A stretch of DNA of 64,000 nt from Candidatus Lernaella stagnicola (GTDB taxonomy: Bacteria; Lernaellota; Lernaellaia; Lernaellales; Lernaellaceae): NCBI GenBank assembly GCA_030765525.1, contig JAVCCK010000027.1, positions 300,910-364,909 on the forward strand, given 5' to 3'. The position numbers were made by a program, and so were the translations under genes. The notes beneath the pieces were generated by a model that saw only the letters and a list, made by a program, of their open reading frames with translations, searched no databases and had not been told where the DNA came from. Below, piece after piece: positions 8,722-18,121 of this stretch; positions within the stretch are counted from its first letter, which is position 1; each line of letters begins with the position of its first letter.

Positions 8722-10851
8722 TCACTGGCGCAACAGGATGCGGGCATCCACGGTCTTCGCGCCCAAACTCTGATCGTACACGACCAGGGGGTTGATTTCG
8801 ATGTCACCGATATCGTCGAAGGTCTGTAAAACGGCGCCGACACGCAAGATCGTGTCCAGCAGCGCGTTAACGTCTTTCTGCTTTTCGCCGCGCACGCCCA
8901 TCAGCAACGGGAAGGCGCGGATTTCCTGCACCATGCGCCTGGCCTCTTCCAGCGAAACCGGCAGCGCGCGGAAGGTAACATCTTTCATCACCTCCACGTA
9001 AATGCCGCCCAGGCCGAACATGACAATCGGCCCGAAGGACGGATCGCGGCGCGCGCCGATAATCGTCTCGACACCCTCTCTGACTTGTTCCACGACCTCG
9101 ACGCCCTCAATGGCCGCATCCGGATTGTGCTCGCGGACATTGTGCATGATCGCCTCGAAGGCGTCGAGAACTTCGGCCTTGTTTTCCAAATCCAGGGCGA
9201 TACCGCCGGCGTCGGATTTGTGGATGACGTCTTTGGAGACGATCTTCATCACCACCGGATACCCGATCTTCTCCGCCGCGATCACCGCCTGGTGAATGTT
9301 GCGCGCCAAGAGGCTCTGCGGCATGGAAATCCCGGCCGCGGCCATCAGCGCGCTGGATTCATGGGCCAGCAGGAAGCGACGATCGTCCGCCCGCACCTCG
9401 GCGAGAATGCGCCTGATCTCTTGCTGGTCGAAACCGGCGGCCAACTCGGCAATGACGCCCGGGTCGCCCGGTTCGATCTGGCGGTTGCGCCGAACGCCGT
9501 AGGCCGCGCCCAAACAGGACACCGCCTCGTACACCTCGTCGAACACCGGCTTAGCTTGCCGGCGCATTTGATCGGTGGCCGTTTCGATGTCTTTGCCGCC
9601 GAGAAACGAGAAAACCATCGGTTTGCGGCCGTCGTTGTAGTCCAGGGCTTTATCGATCGTGCGGGTCAAGTTTTTGCCGTCCAACACGGCGGTCTGGCAG
9701 CCCAGCACGATGATCGAATCGATCTTCTCATGATCGATTGCCGCGGCGATGGCTTTGTCGTAATCCTCCAGGAAGGCGCCGCCGGTAATGTCGATCGGGT
9801 TTTTCATCGACCCGAAATCCGGCGTCGCGTCGCGAAAGATTTTTTCCATTTCCGATACGTCGTCATAAAGATCCACGCCGTATTTTTCGCACGCGTCGGT
9901 GGCCAGTACGCCCATGCCGCCGCCGTTGGTGATAATCACCGTGGCGTCACCGGGCGGCGGTGCGGATGTGGCCATGAATTTGCACCAGTTGAGCGCGTCT
10001 TGAATGTTCTCGGCCCGCAACGCGCCGCATTGCCGCATGATGGCCGAAAAGACTTCGTCGGCGCCCGCGAGCGAACCGGTGTGCGACGCGGCAGCCGCGG
10101 CGCCGCGCTTGGAACGACCGCTTTTGAGTACGACGATCGGCTTTTTTCGCGTGGCTTCCGACAGAACGCGCACGAACTTGTCGCCCTGCTTGACGCCCTC
10201 GATGTACAACAGGATCGCCTTGGTATTCGGATCCTCCACCAGATGCTCAAGCAGGTCGGCCTCGTCCAAGTCACACTTGTTGCCCACCGAGACCACCGCG
10301 GACAGGCCGATGTTCTCCGACTTCGTGCGCCCCATCATGGCGATGCCCAGCGCGCCGCTTTGGGTGACGATCGCCACGCCGCCGGGCTGCACTTCGCGCG
10401 GGCCGAAAGACGCGTTGAGGTCCACCGACCGGCTGTACACGCCGAAGATGTTGGGCCCCAGCACCCGCATGCCGGCCTCGCGGGCGATTTCGACGATGCG
10501 CTGCTCGTCCTCCAGGTTGCCCACTTCCGAGAAACCGGAGGTGATGATCGCCACGTGCTTGACCCCGACCGCCGCGCATTCTTTCACCGACGCGATTACG
10601 TACTTCGCCGGAATGCAAATGCACGCCAGGTCGATCGGGCCGTCGGCGGCGGCCAAAGAGGGAATCATGGGTACGCCGCAGCACTCGCCGGGCCTGGGAT
10701 TGATGGGGTAGAAGCCCCCCTTGTACCCGCTGGCCAAGATGTTCGCCACGACCTTGCTGCCGATCTTGTCGGGGTTGGTCGAGGCGCCGACTACCGCGAC
10801 GCCGCGCGGTTCAAACAAATACTTCATCGAACTGCTGTCGCTGTCCATCAT
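8722..10851 (-). CDS. ADP-forming acetate/acyl-CoA ligase (fused alpha-beta)
   Basis: A 709-residue single-chain acyl-CoA synthetase, expected to convert acyl-CoA + ADP + Pi to acid + CoA + ATP, conserving energy. In order: a CoA-binding Rossmann domain from residue ~10 (RGVAVVGASTNPDKIG), a succinyl-CoA-ligase-like region with the phosphorylated His motif SHTGSLAGADEVF (residue ~255), and a C-terminal ATP-grasp domain (GYPVVMKIVSKDVIHKSDAG; a further conserved stretch is GLGGIYVEVMKD). The length is normal for the fused form. Its ATG overlaps the stop of the upstream CoA-transferase/GNAT gene (ATGA, 10848-10851), so the two are translationally coupled. Acyl specificity cannot be read from sequence. 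Confidence 0.93.
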   Translation of the reverse strand: MMDSDSSSMKYLFEPRGVAVVGASTNPDKIGSKVVANILASGYKGGFYPINPRPGECCGVPMIPSLAAADGPIDLACICIPAKYVIASVKECAAVGVKHVAIITSGFSEVGNLEDEQRIVEIAREAGMRVLGPNIFGVYSRSVDLNASFGPREVQPGGVAIVTQSGALGIAMMGRTKSENIGLSAVVSVGNKCDLDEADLLEHLVEDPNTKAILLYIEGVKQGDKFVRVLSEATRKKPIVVLKSGRSKRGAAAAASHTGSLAGADEVFSAIMRQCGALRAENIQDALNWCKFMATSAPPPGDATVIITNGGGMGVLATDACEKYGVDLYDDVSEMEKIFRDATPDFGSMKNPIDITGGAFLEDYDKAIAAAIDHEKIDSIIVLGCQTAVLDGKNLTRTIDKALDYNDGRKPMVFSFLGGKDIETATDQMRRQAKPVFDEVYEAVSCLGAAYGVRRNRQIEPGDPGVIAELAAGFDQQEIRRILAEVRADDRRFLLAHESSALMAAAGISMPQSLLARNIHQAVIAAEKIGYPVVMKIVSKDVIHKSDAGGIALDLENKAEVLDAFEAIMHNVREHNPDAAIEGVEVVEQVREGVETIIGARRDPSFGPIVMFGLGGIYVEVMKDVTFRALPVSLEEARRMVQEIRAFPLLMGVRGEKQKDVNALLDTILRVGAVLQTFDDIGDIEINPLVVYDQSLGAKTVDARILLRQ

Positions 10852-12749
10852 TGATCCTTGAACATCATCTTGAGTTCGTAAACGCCTTCGATCATATGCT
10901 TGGAAAGATCGAAGCCGGCCTTCTCAAACAGATGCATCATCGGCTTATTCTCGACCAACACTTCGGCCGTGAAGCCCAGGAGCCCCTGTTTCTTCGCCAA
11001 GTAGGTCAGATAGCTGAGCAACTCGGTGCCGATGCCCTTGTTGTGGTAATCGTCCCGCACGACGAAAGACACTTCGGCCGTGTGGCTCAACTCTTCGATG
11101 CAATATTGTCCCACTCCCGCGACCAGATCGTAATCCTTGTCCGGGTCAAGGGCGAGAATCACCAACTCCCTCGTGTAATCGATGATCACGAATTCCTGCA
11201 ACCGCTCGTGCGGCATGTCTTTGCGGACGGATATGAAGCGCCGGTACAGGCTGTTGTCCGATAGATCGTAGAAGAAATCCTTGAGCAGCGTTTCGTCGCT
11301 GATTTTCACCGGCCGGAAGAAATACTCGTGCCCCTTGCGCGTCATGCGGAACGATTCGAGATCCTCCGGATATTCACCGCGCTTGCCCGATAGAAACGCC
11401 TGGTCCTTGTAGATGATGTGGTTCGCCTTGGCTTCCCGAATCAGCCACGGTCGAAACTTCGGATGGGCGATGGCAATCAACGCCATAGCGCGGTCGCGCA
11501 CGTTTTTGCCGTGCAGATAGGCAATGCCGAACTCGGTCACGACGTAATGCACGTCGCCGCGATTGAGCGTAACGCCCGCGCCTTCGGGCAACTGAGGCAC
11601 GATCCGCGAAATCTCGCCGTTCTTGGCCGTGGCGGGAATGGTCAGAATCGACCGCCCGTTGCGCGCCAACACTGCGCCGCGCATGAAATCGGCTTGGCCG
11701 CCGATACCGCTGTAGAACGAAGAACCGATGGACTCCGCCGTAGCTTGCCCGGTCAAGTCGATCGACAACGCGGCGTTGATCGCCACCATGTTGTTGTGCT
11801 GGGCGATGATCGACGGATTGTTGGTGTAGTCGATACCGCGGAACATGACCATCGGGTGGTCGTGCATGTAGTCGTACGTGATGGGGCTGCCCATGGCGAA
11901 ACTGGCGACGGTTTTGCCGGGATTCAGGGTCTTCTGCGAGTTGTCGATGACCCCGGCCTTCATCAGCTTGACCAAGCCGTCGGAGATCAACTCGGTGTGA
12001 ACGCCCAGGTGCTTGCGATCGCGCAGGGCTTCCAGGATGGCGTTGGGCGTCGCGCCGTAACCCACCTGGATCGTGTCCCCGTCATTGATCAGCCGCGCCA
12101 CGTAATGCCCGATCTCGTGCATCGTTTCAGTATCGCCCGCCGGGGTATAGGTCAGGAGCGCCTCGTCGTACGGGACGCCGTAATCGATGTCGCTGATGTG
12201 AATGAAACCCGAGCCGTGAACCCGCGGCATATAGCGGTTAATCTGCGCAATGACGATGTCCGCCGCGCGCGCGGCGGCTTTGACGATATCCAGGCTGATG
12301 CCCAAACTCATGTAACCCTGGGCGTCGGGAGGCGACACCTGAATCAGCGCAACGTTCACCTCCACCAGGCCGCGCTTGAACAGACGGGGCACTTCCGACA
12401 AAAACACCGGCGTGTAATCGGCCAGGCCTTCGTTGACCGCGCCGCGTGACGGCGAGCCGATAAAGAAACTGTTGTGGCGGAAATTGGCCTTGAACACCGG
12501 CGCGGTGTAGGGAGCCACGCCCATCGTCCACACCTGAAACACTTCGGCGTCGAACACGGCCTTGGGATTGTCTTTCACCCATTCGGTCAGAGCCCGGATC
12601 AAATACTGCGGTTCGCCGCAGGCAGTGCCGACGAAGATTTTCGCGCCACGATGGATTTTAGAGAATATTCGAGCTTCGGAAACGAATTTGTCGGGATATT
12701 TCTGCCGCATAGCGTCCAGACGCTCGGGCTGTCTTGTCTCAACACCCAT
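10848..12749 (-). CDS. Acetyl-CoA hydrolase/transferase family protein fused to GNAT domain
   Basis: 633 residues from the ATG at 12749, chosen because GGAAGGA lies 7 bases upstream; a longer frame reaches back to 12881 without support. Residues ~1-440 are an acetyl-CoA hydrolase/4-hydroxybutyrate CoA-transferase domain (KIFVGTACGEPQYLIRAL at the N-terminal side; GIGGQADFMRGA and VVTEFGIAYLHGK on the C-terminal side). Residues ~470-625 are a GNAT acyltransferase domain (VRDDYHNKGIGTELLSYL, the acetyl-CoA pyrophosphate loop). The fusion suggests CoA transfer coupled to protein or small-molecule acylation, or GNAT-based control by acyl-CoA. It is the first gene of the operon with the ADP-forming synthetase and DRTGG protein. 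Confidence 0.9.
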   Translation of the reverse strand: MGVETRQPERLDAMRQKYPDKFVSEARIFSKIHRGAKIFVGTACGEPQYLIRALTEWVKDNPKAVFDAEVFQVWTMGVAPYTAPVFKANFRHNSFFIGSPSRGAVNEGLADYTPVFLSEVPRLFKRGLVEVNVALIQVSPPDAQGYMSLGISLDIVKAAARAADIVIAQINRYMPRVHGSGFIHISDIDYGVPYDEALLTYTPAGDTETMHEIGHYVARLINDGDTIQVGYGATPNAILEALRDRKHLGVHTELISDGLVKLMKAGVIDNSQKTLNPGKTVASFAMGSPITYDYMHDHPMVMFRGIDYTNNPSIIAQHNNMVAINAALSIDLTGQATAESIGSSFYSGIGGQADFMRGAVLARNGRSILTIPATAKNGEISRIVPQLPEGAGVTLNRGDVHYVVTEFGIAYLHGKNVRDRAMALIAIAHPKFRPWLIREAKANHIIYKDQAFLSGKRGEYPEDLESFRMTRKGHEYFFRPVKISDETLLKDFFYDLSDNSLYRRFISVRKDMPHERLQEFVIIDYTRELVILALDPDKDYDLVAGVGQYCIEELSHTAEVSFVVRDDYHNKGIGTELLSYLTYLAKKQGLLGFTAEVLVENKPMMHLFEKAGFDLSKHMIEGVYELKMMFKDQ

Positions 12750-12975
12750 AACCCATCCTTCCCGGGTCACGTCGTTCGATTTCTTCCCGCCCTCGCCATC
12801 TGCAATAGCCACGACGGGTTTAATCGGAACAGACCCTCTTGTCAACCAAAACATAGCGAATTGTTCCCGGTATTTTCGCACCGTTATGTTGGGGGGTCAC
12901 GTTCCTTTTTCTTCTTTTCGCATTTCATCCGGCAACCGATTTGCTTTTATGTGCGCTTCCGCATAAATTCGCGCC

Positions 12976-14022
12976 ATGGCGAAATCGGTACTCGTTCTGC
13001 ATGACTTAACCAAGCGTTACGGCGCCCTCGCAGCCGTCGACCGCGTGGCCCTGGAAGTGCGCGAAGGCGAATTGCTCGCCCTGGTCGGCCCCTCCGGATG
13101 CGGCAAAACAACGGCCCTGCACCTGATTGCCGGTCTGCTCGCGCCCGATCAAGGCGACATCGTGTTCAACGGCGAAAGCTGGCGCGACCGGCGGCCGGCC
13201 GACCGCAACGTCGCGCTTGTCTTCCAAGACGGTGCCCTGTACCCGCACCTGACCGTCGCCGAGAACCTCGCCTTTCCCTTGCGCGCCCGGCGGCGTCACG
13301 ACGACACAGCGGTCGACCGCATCGCACAACGACTTGAATTGACCGAGCTGTTGCACCGCTTTCCGGACGAACTCTCCGGCGGCGAAAGCCAACGCGTCGC
13401 CCTGGGACGCGCTCTGATTCGCCAGCCCAACCTGCTGCTGCTGGACGAACCGCTCACCAGCCTCGACCTGCCGCTGCGCGAAAGACTGCGCGGCCTGGTC
13501 CGCGACCTCGTGGCCGAAATCGGCGTCACGACGATCTTCGTCACCCACGATCAGGGCGAGGCGATGGCCGTGGGCGATCGCGTAGCCGTCATGCGTAGCG
13601 GTCGCTTGATGCAGATCGACGCGTCGCAGGAGATCTACGACCACCCGCGACACGAATTCGTCGGCCGCTTTTTCGGCACGCCGCCCATGAACATGCTGCG
13701 CGGACGCGGCGAGGCGGGGCGCATCGTCGGCCCGTGGGGTTCGCTGCCCGCTCCGGAACGAACCGCGGGCCGCGAAGTGCTGTGCGGCTTCCGGGCCGAG
13801 GCGGCTTCGGTGCACGAAGACGACAAAGGCCTGCCGGGCGAACTGGTGCGGGTCGAACCGCAGGGACCGATCAAAATCGCCACCGTGCGCCTGCCGGATC
13901 ATGAGGTGCGCCTGCGCCTGCACCGAGACAAGAACCTGCCGAGCGTTGGTTCGGCAGTAACGCTGGTGGTCGACGCGGAAGACCTGCATTACTTCGACGC
14001 CGTCAGCGGAGATCGGTTGTGA
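12976..14022 (+). CDS. ABC transporter ATP-binding protein (MalK/UgpC type)
   Basis: A 348-residue ATPase of a carbohydrate-type ABC importer. Walker A GPSGCGKTT (residues ~39-47), signature LSGGESQRVALGRAL, Walker B LLLLDEPLTSLD, the switch His in IFVTHDQGEAMAV, and a C-terminal OB/TOBE regulatory region (residues ~240-345) typical of MalK/UgpC. The start at 12976 has no clear Shine-Dalgarno sequence. It is the first gene of a four-gene unit (ATPase, two permeases, binding protein), and its stop overlaps the next start (GTGA). The sugar substrate is unknown. Confidence 0.92.
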   Translation: MAKSVLVLHDLTKRYGALAAVDRVALEVREGELLALVGPSGCGKTTALHLIAGLLAPDQGDIVFNGESWRDRRPADRNVALVFQDGALYPHLTVAENLAFPLRARRRHDDTAVDRIAQRLELTELLHRFPDELSGGESQRVALGRALIRQPNLLLLDEPLTSLDLPLRERLRGLVRDLVAEIGVTTIFVTHDQGEAMAVGDRVAVMRSGRLMQIDASQEIYDHPRHEFVGRFFGTPPMNMLRGRGEAGRIVGPWGSLPAPERTAGREVLCGFRAEAASVHEDDKGLPGELVRVEPQGPIKIATVRLPDHEVRLRLHRDKNLPSVGSAVTLVVDAEDLHYFDAVSGDRL

Positions 14023-14879
14023 TCGCCCCCACGTCGGGCTTCCCCACGAGATGGCTAACCCCGGCGCTCGTGTTGGCGCTGCTGGTATGGGGCTTTCCGC
14101 TGGCGTACGCGGTCGGCCTGTCGATGACCGACGCCGGACCGGGCGTAGGCGGAAGTTTCCTCGGCCTGCAAAACTACCTGCGCGCGTTCGCCGATCCGAC
14201 TTTCGGCCGTTCGCTGGTGGTCAGCGCGATTTTCGCCAGTGGAGAAGTACTGCTCGGCGTGGGGCTCGGCTTCTTTCTGGCGCTGGGTTTTTATCGCGGC
14301 AAGCGGACGCGCAACTGGTTGCAGGTGGCGCTGCTGTTGCCGTGGGCGGTTTCCGAAATCGCCGTGGCGCTGGTCTGGCACTCCTTTCTCGGCGAGCAGA
14401 CCGGGCTCGTCAATTGGTTCCTGGGTGGCCTCGGCCTGGCGCCGATCGCCTGGAAAACCAGCGCAGTGGGGGCGATGACCGCCTTGTGGCTCGCCTCCCT
14501 ATGGCACGGCCTGGCGTTTTCCGTACTGTTCCAAATGGCCGGCCTGGCCTCGCTGCGCACCGAATTGTTGCAGGCTGCCGAGCTTGACGGCGCCTCGCGC
14601 TGGCGCATCCTGCGGCACATCGTGCTGCCGCATCAGCGGCCGACCCTCGTGGCCAACGCCCTGCTTGTCTGGATGAGCGGCATCATCGCCTTCAGCCTGC
14701 CCTTCGCGCTGACCGGCGGCGGTCCCCTCGGCGCGACGGAATTGGTGTCGCTGTATTCCTACAACGTCGCCTTCGGCGGCCAATACGAACTGGGCTACGC
14801 GGCGGCGTTGGGTATGATCGTCCTGGCGCTCTACGCCGTATTCGCGTTTTGGTACATCCGGCGGCGGAGGGCGGCATGA
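14019..14879 (+). CDS. ABC sugar transporter permease (MalF/UgpA type)
   Basis: A 286-residue membrane protein starting at GTG 14019, overlapping the ATPase gene stop by 4 bp. About six hydrophobic segments are visible. The EAA loop that docks with the ATPase reads ELLQAAELDGASRWRILRHI (residues ~185-204), ending in VLPHQRPTL. It works with the next permease and the ATPase to import a carbohydrate bound by the lipoprotein encoded at 15663. Confidence 0.92.
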   Translation: MIAPTSGFPTRWLTPALVLALLVWGFPLAYAVGLSMTDAGPGVGGSFLGLQNYLRAFADPTFGRSLVVSAIFASGEVLLGVGLGFFLALGFYRGKRTRNWLQVALLLPWAVSEIAVALVWHSFLGEQTGLVNWFLGGLGLAPIAWKTSAVGAMTALWLASLWHGLAFSVLFQMAGLASLRTELLQAAELDGASRWRILRHIVLPHQRPTLVANALLVWMSGIIAFSLPFALTGGGPLGATELVSLYSYNVAFGGQYELGYAAALGMIVLALYAVFAFWYIRRRRAA

Positions 14880-15673
14880 ACCGGATGCAGCGCGTAACGG
14901 TCGTGGCGGCGGTGACGCTTTTCGCACTGACCCCGCTGCTGTGGTTGGCACGGCTGTCGATCACCCCCGAGGCGGATATCCACCACTGGCCGCCGACGCT
15001 CCTGCCCGCCATGCCGACGCTGGGCCACTACGCGGACATCCTGTCGGCGACGCCGTTCTGGCTGCAGTTGGTCAATTCGTTGGTCGTGTGCGTCGCCTCG
15101 ACGGCGCTGGCCCTGACGTTGGGCGCGCTGGGCGCTTACGGCTTGGCGCGGCATCGCTTTCGTTGGCGGGACGTGATCCTGACCGGCTGCCTGGCGCTGC
15201 ACCTGATACCGGGCGTGGCGAACATGACGGCGATCTACCGCGTCGCGGAAGGCTTTCACCTGTTCAACAGCCTGCTTTTCGTCTCGCTGCTCAAAGCGGG
15301 CGGCGTCACGCTGGCGATGTGGATCCTGGTGGCGACCTTTCGCAACGTGCCGGTGCGCCTGGAGCAAGCCGCCGAGCTTGACGGTTGCAGCCGCGCGCAG
15401 GTGCTCTGGCGCGTCACGCTGCCGCTGGCCGGACCCGGGCTGCTGGCCACCGGCCTACTCTTGTTCATTCAGGCTTGGAACACCTTCTTCCTGCCCTTTT
15501 TGCTGTTGGAAAGCCCCCGCAAAATGACCCTGACCGTCGGCGTGTACCGCTACTTCAGCGAACACGGCTTCCAGCCGGGCCACGTGGCGGCCTTTATGGT
15601 GCTCTCCATTTTGCCGGTGCTGGCGCTCTTCCTGGCGTTCCGCCGCCGCCTCTGGAGTCGTCTTGCGTTATAG
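14876..15673 (+). CDS. ABC sugar transporter permease (MalG/UgpE type)
   Basis: 265 residues from the ATG at 14876, which overlaps the previous stop (ATGA) and has GGAGG 6 bases upstream; a frame from 14849 is less likely. It is the second inner-membrane permease, with about six membrane segments and the EAA loop VRLEQAAELDGCSRAQVLWR. Being the third gene in the unit and of MalG type, it should form a heterodimer with the product of 14019. Confidence 0.92.
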   Translation: MNRMQRVTVVAAVTLFALTPLLWLARLSITPEADIHHWPPTLLPAMPTLGHYADILSATPFWLQLVNSLVVCVASTALALTLGALGAYGLARHRFRWRDVILTGCLALHLIPGVANMTAIYRVAEGFHLFNSLLFVSLLKAGGVTLAMWILVATFRNVPVRLEQAAELDGCSRAQVLWRVTLPLAGPGLLATGLLLFIQAWNTFFLPFLLLESPRKMTLTVGVYRYFSEHGFQPGHVAAFMVLSILPVLALFLAFRRRLWSRLAL

Positions 15674-16856
15674 AATGTTCGCCATCGCCCTGCTTCTGTG
15701 CCTCTTCGGCTGCAACCGGCCCGCTTCGCCGCCGTCCCACCTAACCGTGGCACTGCCCAGTTGGTACGCGCCTGACCGCGTGCCCGCCGTCGGTGCCGCC
15801 TTGGCCGAATTGGGCGACGCGGTCGAAGTCAAGGTGCTGTTCGGCAAGCGCGAGGCCCTGCAGCAAAAAATCCTGCTCGGCGCGCAACGCGGCGATTTCG
15901 CCGATGTGGCCCTGGTGCGCAACGAATGGCTCGGTCCGCTCGTGCGTTCCGGCGGCATTCTGCCGCTGCCGGAAAAAACCGCCGCCGCCGCCCGCGAACA
16001 AGCTTTACCCGCCCTGCTGCCCGCCATCACACACGAGGGAAGAATCTACGCCCTGCCCTTCGATGCCGACGCCATCGTCGTGTGGTACCGGCAGGATCTG
16101 GCCCGGCAAGCCGGGCTGGAACCGACGTTGGATTGGACGATCGATGAGTTCCTCGCCCTGGCCAAGGCGCTGTCGAAAGACAAGCCGATGGTCGCCTTTG
16201 CCGGGCAGCGTTACGCCAACGCGGCCCTGACATTTTTGCCCTGGCATTTTTCCTTCGGCGGCACGGTGACGCAGCAGAAACGCCTCGCCTTGTCGCCCGC
16301 CGCCGCCACACGCGCCCTCGCCTTTCTGGCTTCGTTGCCTAAGAAGAATCTGGCGCCCCGCGGCGCGGGGGGGATGGCGCAAAACGAAGTGTTTTCCGGT
16401 CTGGCAGGCGGTGTCTACGGGCTGACCGTCGGCGGCTCTTGGTCGCGCGGCATGATCGAAAAACAAAGCCGGCTCGCCGATCGGATTTCCTGCCTGCCCT
16501 TCCCCGGCAACGGCGAGCACCCCGGCGGGACGGTTGTGGGAGGTTGGTCGCTGGTGCTGTTGGCCGGAGGCGATCCGCAATCCAAGGAATTGCTGGAGCT
16601 GTTTTTCAACCCGAAAATCCAACGCGACAAGCTTACGCAAGGCGGATTGCTGCCCGCGCGGCGTGATCTGCTTGATGACCCCTGGTTTGCCGATCACCGC
16701 GACGGCCCGACGCTGCGGCGATCCCTGGAACGCGGCCGGGCCCTGCCGCTTCACACCGGTGTCGACGACTTTCTGAACCGGGTTGCCACGGCCCAAACCG
16801 AAGTATTGCTGGGCCGCAAAACGCCCTCCGAGGCCGCAGCCGCACTCGCGCCTTGA
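15663..16856 (+). CDS. Extracellular solute-binding lipoprotein (family 1)
   Basis: 397 residues. The TTG at 15663 is favoured because GGAG lies 5 bases upstream; the ATG 12 bases later is the alternative. The short signal peptide ends in lipobox LFGC (Cys17), so it is a lipid-anchored binding protein. The body shows sugar-binding-protein features: KILLGAQRGDFADVALVRNE, ALPFDADAIVVWYRQD near residue 130, and the C-terminal helix region. It overlaps the preceding permease gene by 11 bp. As the fourth gene it supplies substrate recognition for the importer. Confidence 0.9.
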   Translation: MRYRMFAIALLLCLFGCNRPASPPSHLTVALPSWYAPDRVPAVGAALAELGDAVEVKVLFGKREALQQKILLGAQRGDFADVALVRNEWLGPLVRSGGILPLPEKTAAAAREQALPALLPAITHEGRIYALPFDADAIVVWYRQDLARQAGLEPTLDWTIDEFLALAKALSKDKPMVAFAGQRYANAALTFLPWHFSFGGTVTQQKRLALSPAAATRALAFLASLPKKNLAPRGAGGMAQNEVFSGLAGGVYGLTVGGSWSRGMIEKQSRLADRISCLPFPGNGEHPGGTVVGGWSLVLLAGGDPQSKELLELFFNPKIQRDKLTQGGLLPARRDLLDDPWFADHRDGPTLRRSLERGRALPLHTGVDDFLNRVATAQTEVLLGRKTPSEAAAALAP

Positions 16857-16915
16857 CGATTTCCGGCCCCACGAATCGACCCTCTGCCGTCGCTTTTTTC
16901 ACTTACCTGCTTGCC

Positions 16916-16943
16916 TTGACATAAAGGGCCGCCCGACCATAAT
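16916..16943 (+). promoter_or_regulatory. Sigma-70-type promoter for the 17006 lipoprotein
   Basis: TTGACA (16916-16921) and CATAAT (16938-16943) are separated by 16 bases. The predicted transcript begins near 16950 and runs through a strong AAGGAG ribosome site at 16994-16999 into the lipoprotein gene. This is the clearest consensus promoter noticed in the window. Confidence 0.65.
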
Positions 16944-17005
16944 GTGCATGCCGTAACATATATAACGATGACTCGTTTTATTGAACGATAACCAAGGAGA
17001 TTCCC

Positions 17006-18037
17006 ATGAAATGGAACCGCGCATTGTTGGTGCTTTTTGTTTTGATGTTGGCTTTCGCGTTTGTGGTCGCCTGCGGTGACGACGACGATGACGACGATGC
17101 CGCCGGCGACGATGATGATGACGACACGGCCGGCGACGACGACACGGCCGGTGACGACGACACGGCCGGCGATGACGACACCGGCGGCAACATGTGGGCC
17201 GGGACGCAGGAACTTACACTCTCGACCCCGGACGGCGACATCACCGTGTCGCTCAACGGACTGCCGATGACCACCTACACCGACCCGGAAACCAGCGACG
17301 TTTTCGACGCCGTGGCGATCCGTGACGTGGTCGAGCCGGCGTTCGCCAAGGCCTTCGACCCGGCTGACTACAAATTCAACTTCATCGCCAGCGACGGCTA
17401 CGATATCTTGGCATGGAAACTCGACGGCGACTTCCGCGGCCTGCCCGGCTACGACGACTTGACCCTCGGCTGGTTCATTCTGTGCGGCGAAGATTGCGAC
17501 GAAGACGACGATATCAAGGCCGTGTGGGATGAAAGCTTGGAGTTCCCGAGCCTCCTGAACGCGCGCTTCATGAAAAACGGCACGATGGCGATGGTCGAGG
17601 AAATCCTCTTCGACGAATCGGCCACGATTACCGTGCAATATGCGGCCACGAAGGCCAAAGCCACGGTCGATCTAATGGGTCTGCCCGCGTTCTACGATGG
17701 GGAAGATTTGGCCGTGTACGTGCACCACATCATTTTGGAAGCGGCTCTGGAAGAATTCGACCCGAAGACCTTTACCTACGCCTTCAACTTCATTGCGAGC
17801 GACGATTACAGCCTCCTGGAGCACATTGAGGGATACGGCGACGACGTGACGGACCTCCCCTGGTGGGAAGATTTCGCCGCAGGCAAAGACGTGCATCACG
17901 GCTGGATCAAAAACACGACCGATAGCGGCTTCCGCGTGTTCTGGGACGAAGCTTCGGCCCTCCCGAGCAGCTACGGTGTCGGTTACCTGGACGGCGGCTC
18001 GATTGAAGCGCACGACATTACCGATCTGATCGAATAA
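17006..18037 (+). CDS. Poly-Asp lipoprotein with two copies of an unrecognised module
   Basis: 343 residues with signal peptide and lipobox VVAC (Cys23). An acidic spacer with repeated (D)nTAG units covers residues ~24-60. Two related modules follow, about 125 residues each. Module 1 carries VSLNGLPM and FNFIASDGYDIL; module 2 carries VDLMGLPA and FNFIASDDYSLL. Each ends in a VWDE/FWDE..LPS....Y/F..G motif. The same module forms the whole mature protein at 24952 and recurs in the protein at 25475. I do not recognise a named family. A strong promoter and terminator make this an isolated, probably well-expressed gene encoding a surface lipoprotein. Confidence 0.85.
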   Translation: MKWNRALLVLFVLMLAFAFVVACGDDDDDDDAAGDDDDDDTAGDDDTAGDDDTAGDDDTGGNMWAGTQELTLSTPDGDITVSLNGLPMTTYTDPETSDVFDAVAIRDVVEPAFAKAFDPADYKFNFIASDGYDILAWKLDGDFRGLPGYDDLTLGWFILCGEDCDEDDDIKAVWDESLEFPSLLNARFMKNGTMAMVEEILFDESATITVQYAATKAKATVDLMGLPAFYDGEDLAVYVHHIILEAALEEFDPKTFTYAFNFIASDDYSLLEHIEGYGDDVTDLPWWEDFAAGKDVHHGWIKNTTDSGFRVFWDEASALPSSYGVGYLDGGSIEAHDITDLIE

Positions 18038-18063
18038 CCTCGCAACGACCGATCCTCCCACTC

Positions 18064-18093
18064 AAGGCGGCCCCCACGGGCCGCCTTTGCTTT
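18064..18093 (+). terminator. Rho-independent terminator after the 17006 lipoprotein
   Basis: A perfect 10-bp stem, AAGGCGGCCC (18064-18073) with GGGCCGCCTT (18078-18087), has a 4-base loop and is followed by TGCTTT. It lies 26 bp after the stop. Because the stem is symmetric it could also serve the convergent archaemetzincin gene. Confidence 0.8.
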
Positions 18094-18121
18094 ATCGGCG
18101 ACCGTCGCGGCGGGACCGGAT

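Noticed and set aside
9085..10854. 589-codon open frame on the plus strand
   Set aside because: It is antisense to the ADP-forming acyl-CoA synthetase, whose domains are unmistakable. High-GC codon bias creates long antisense frames, and the product has no recognisable domain.
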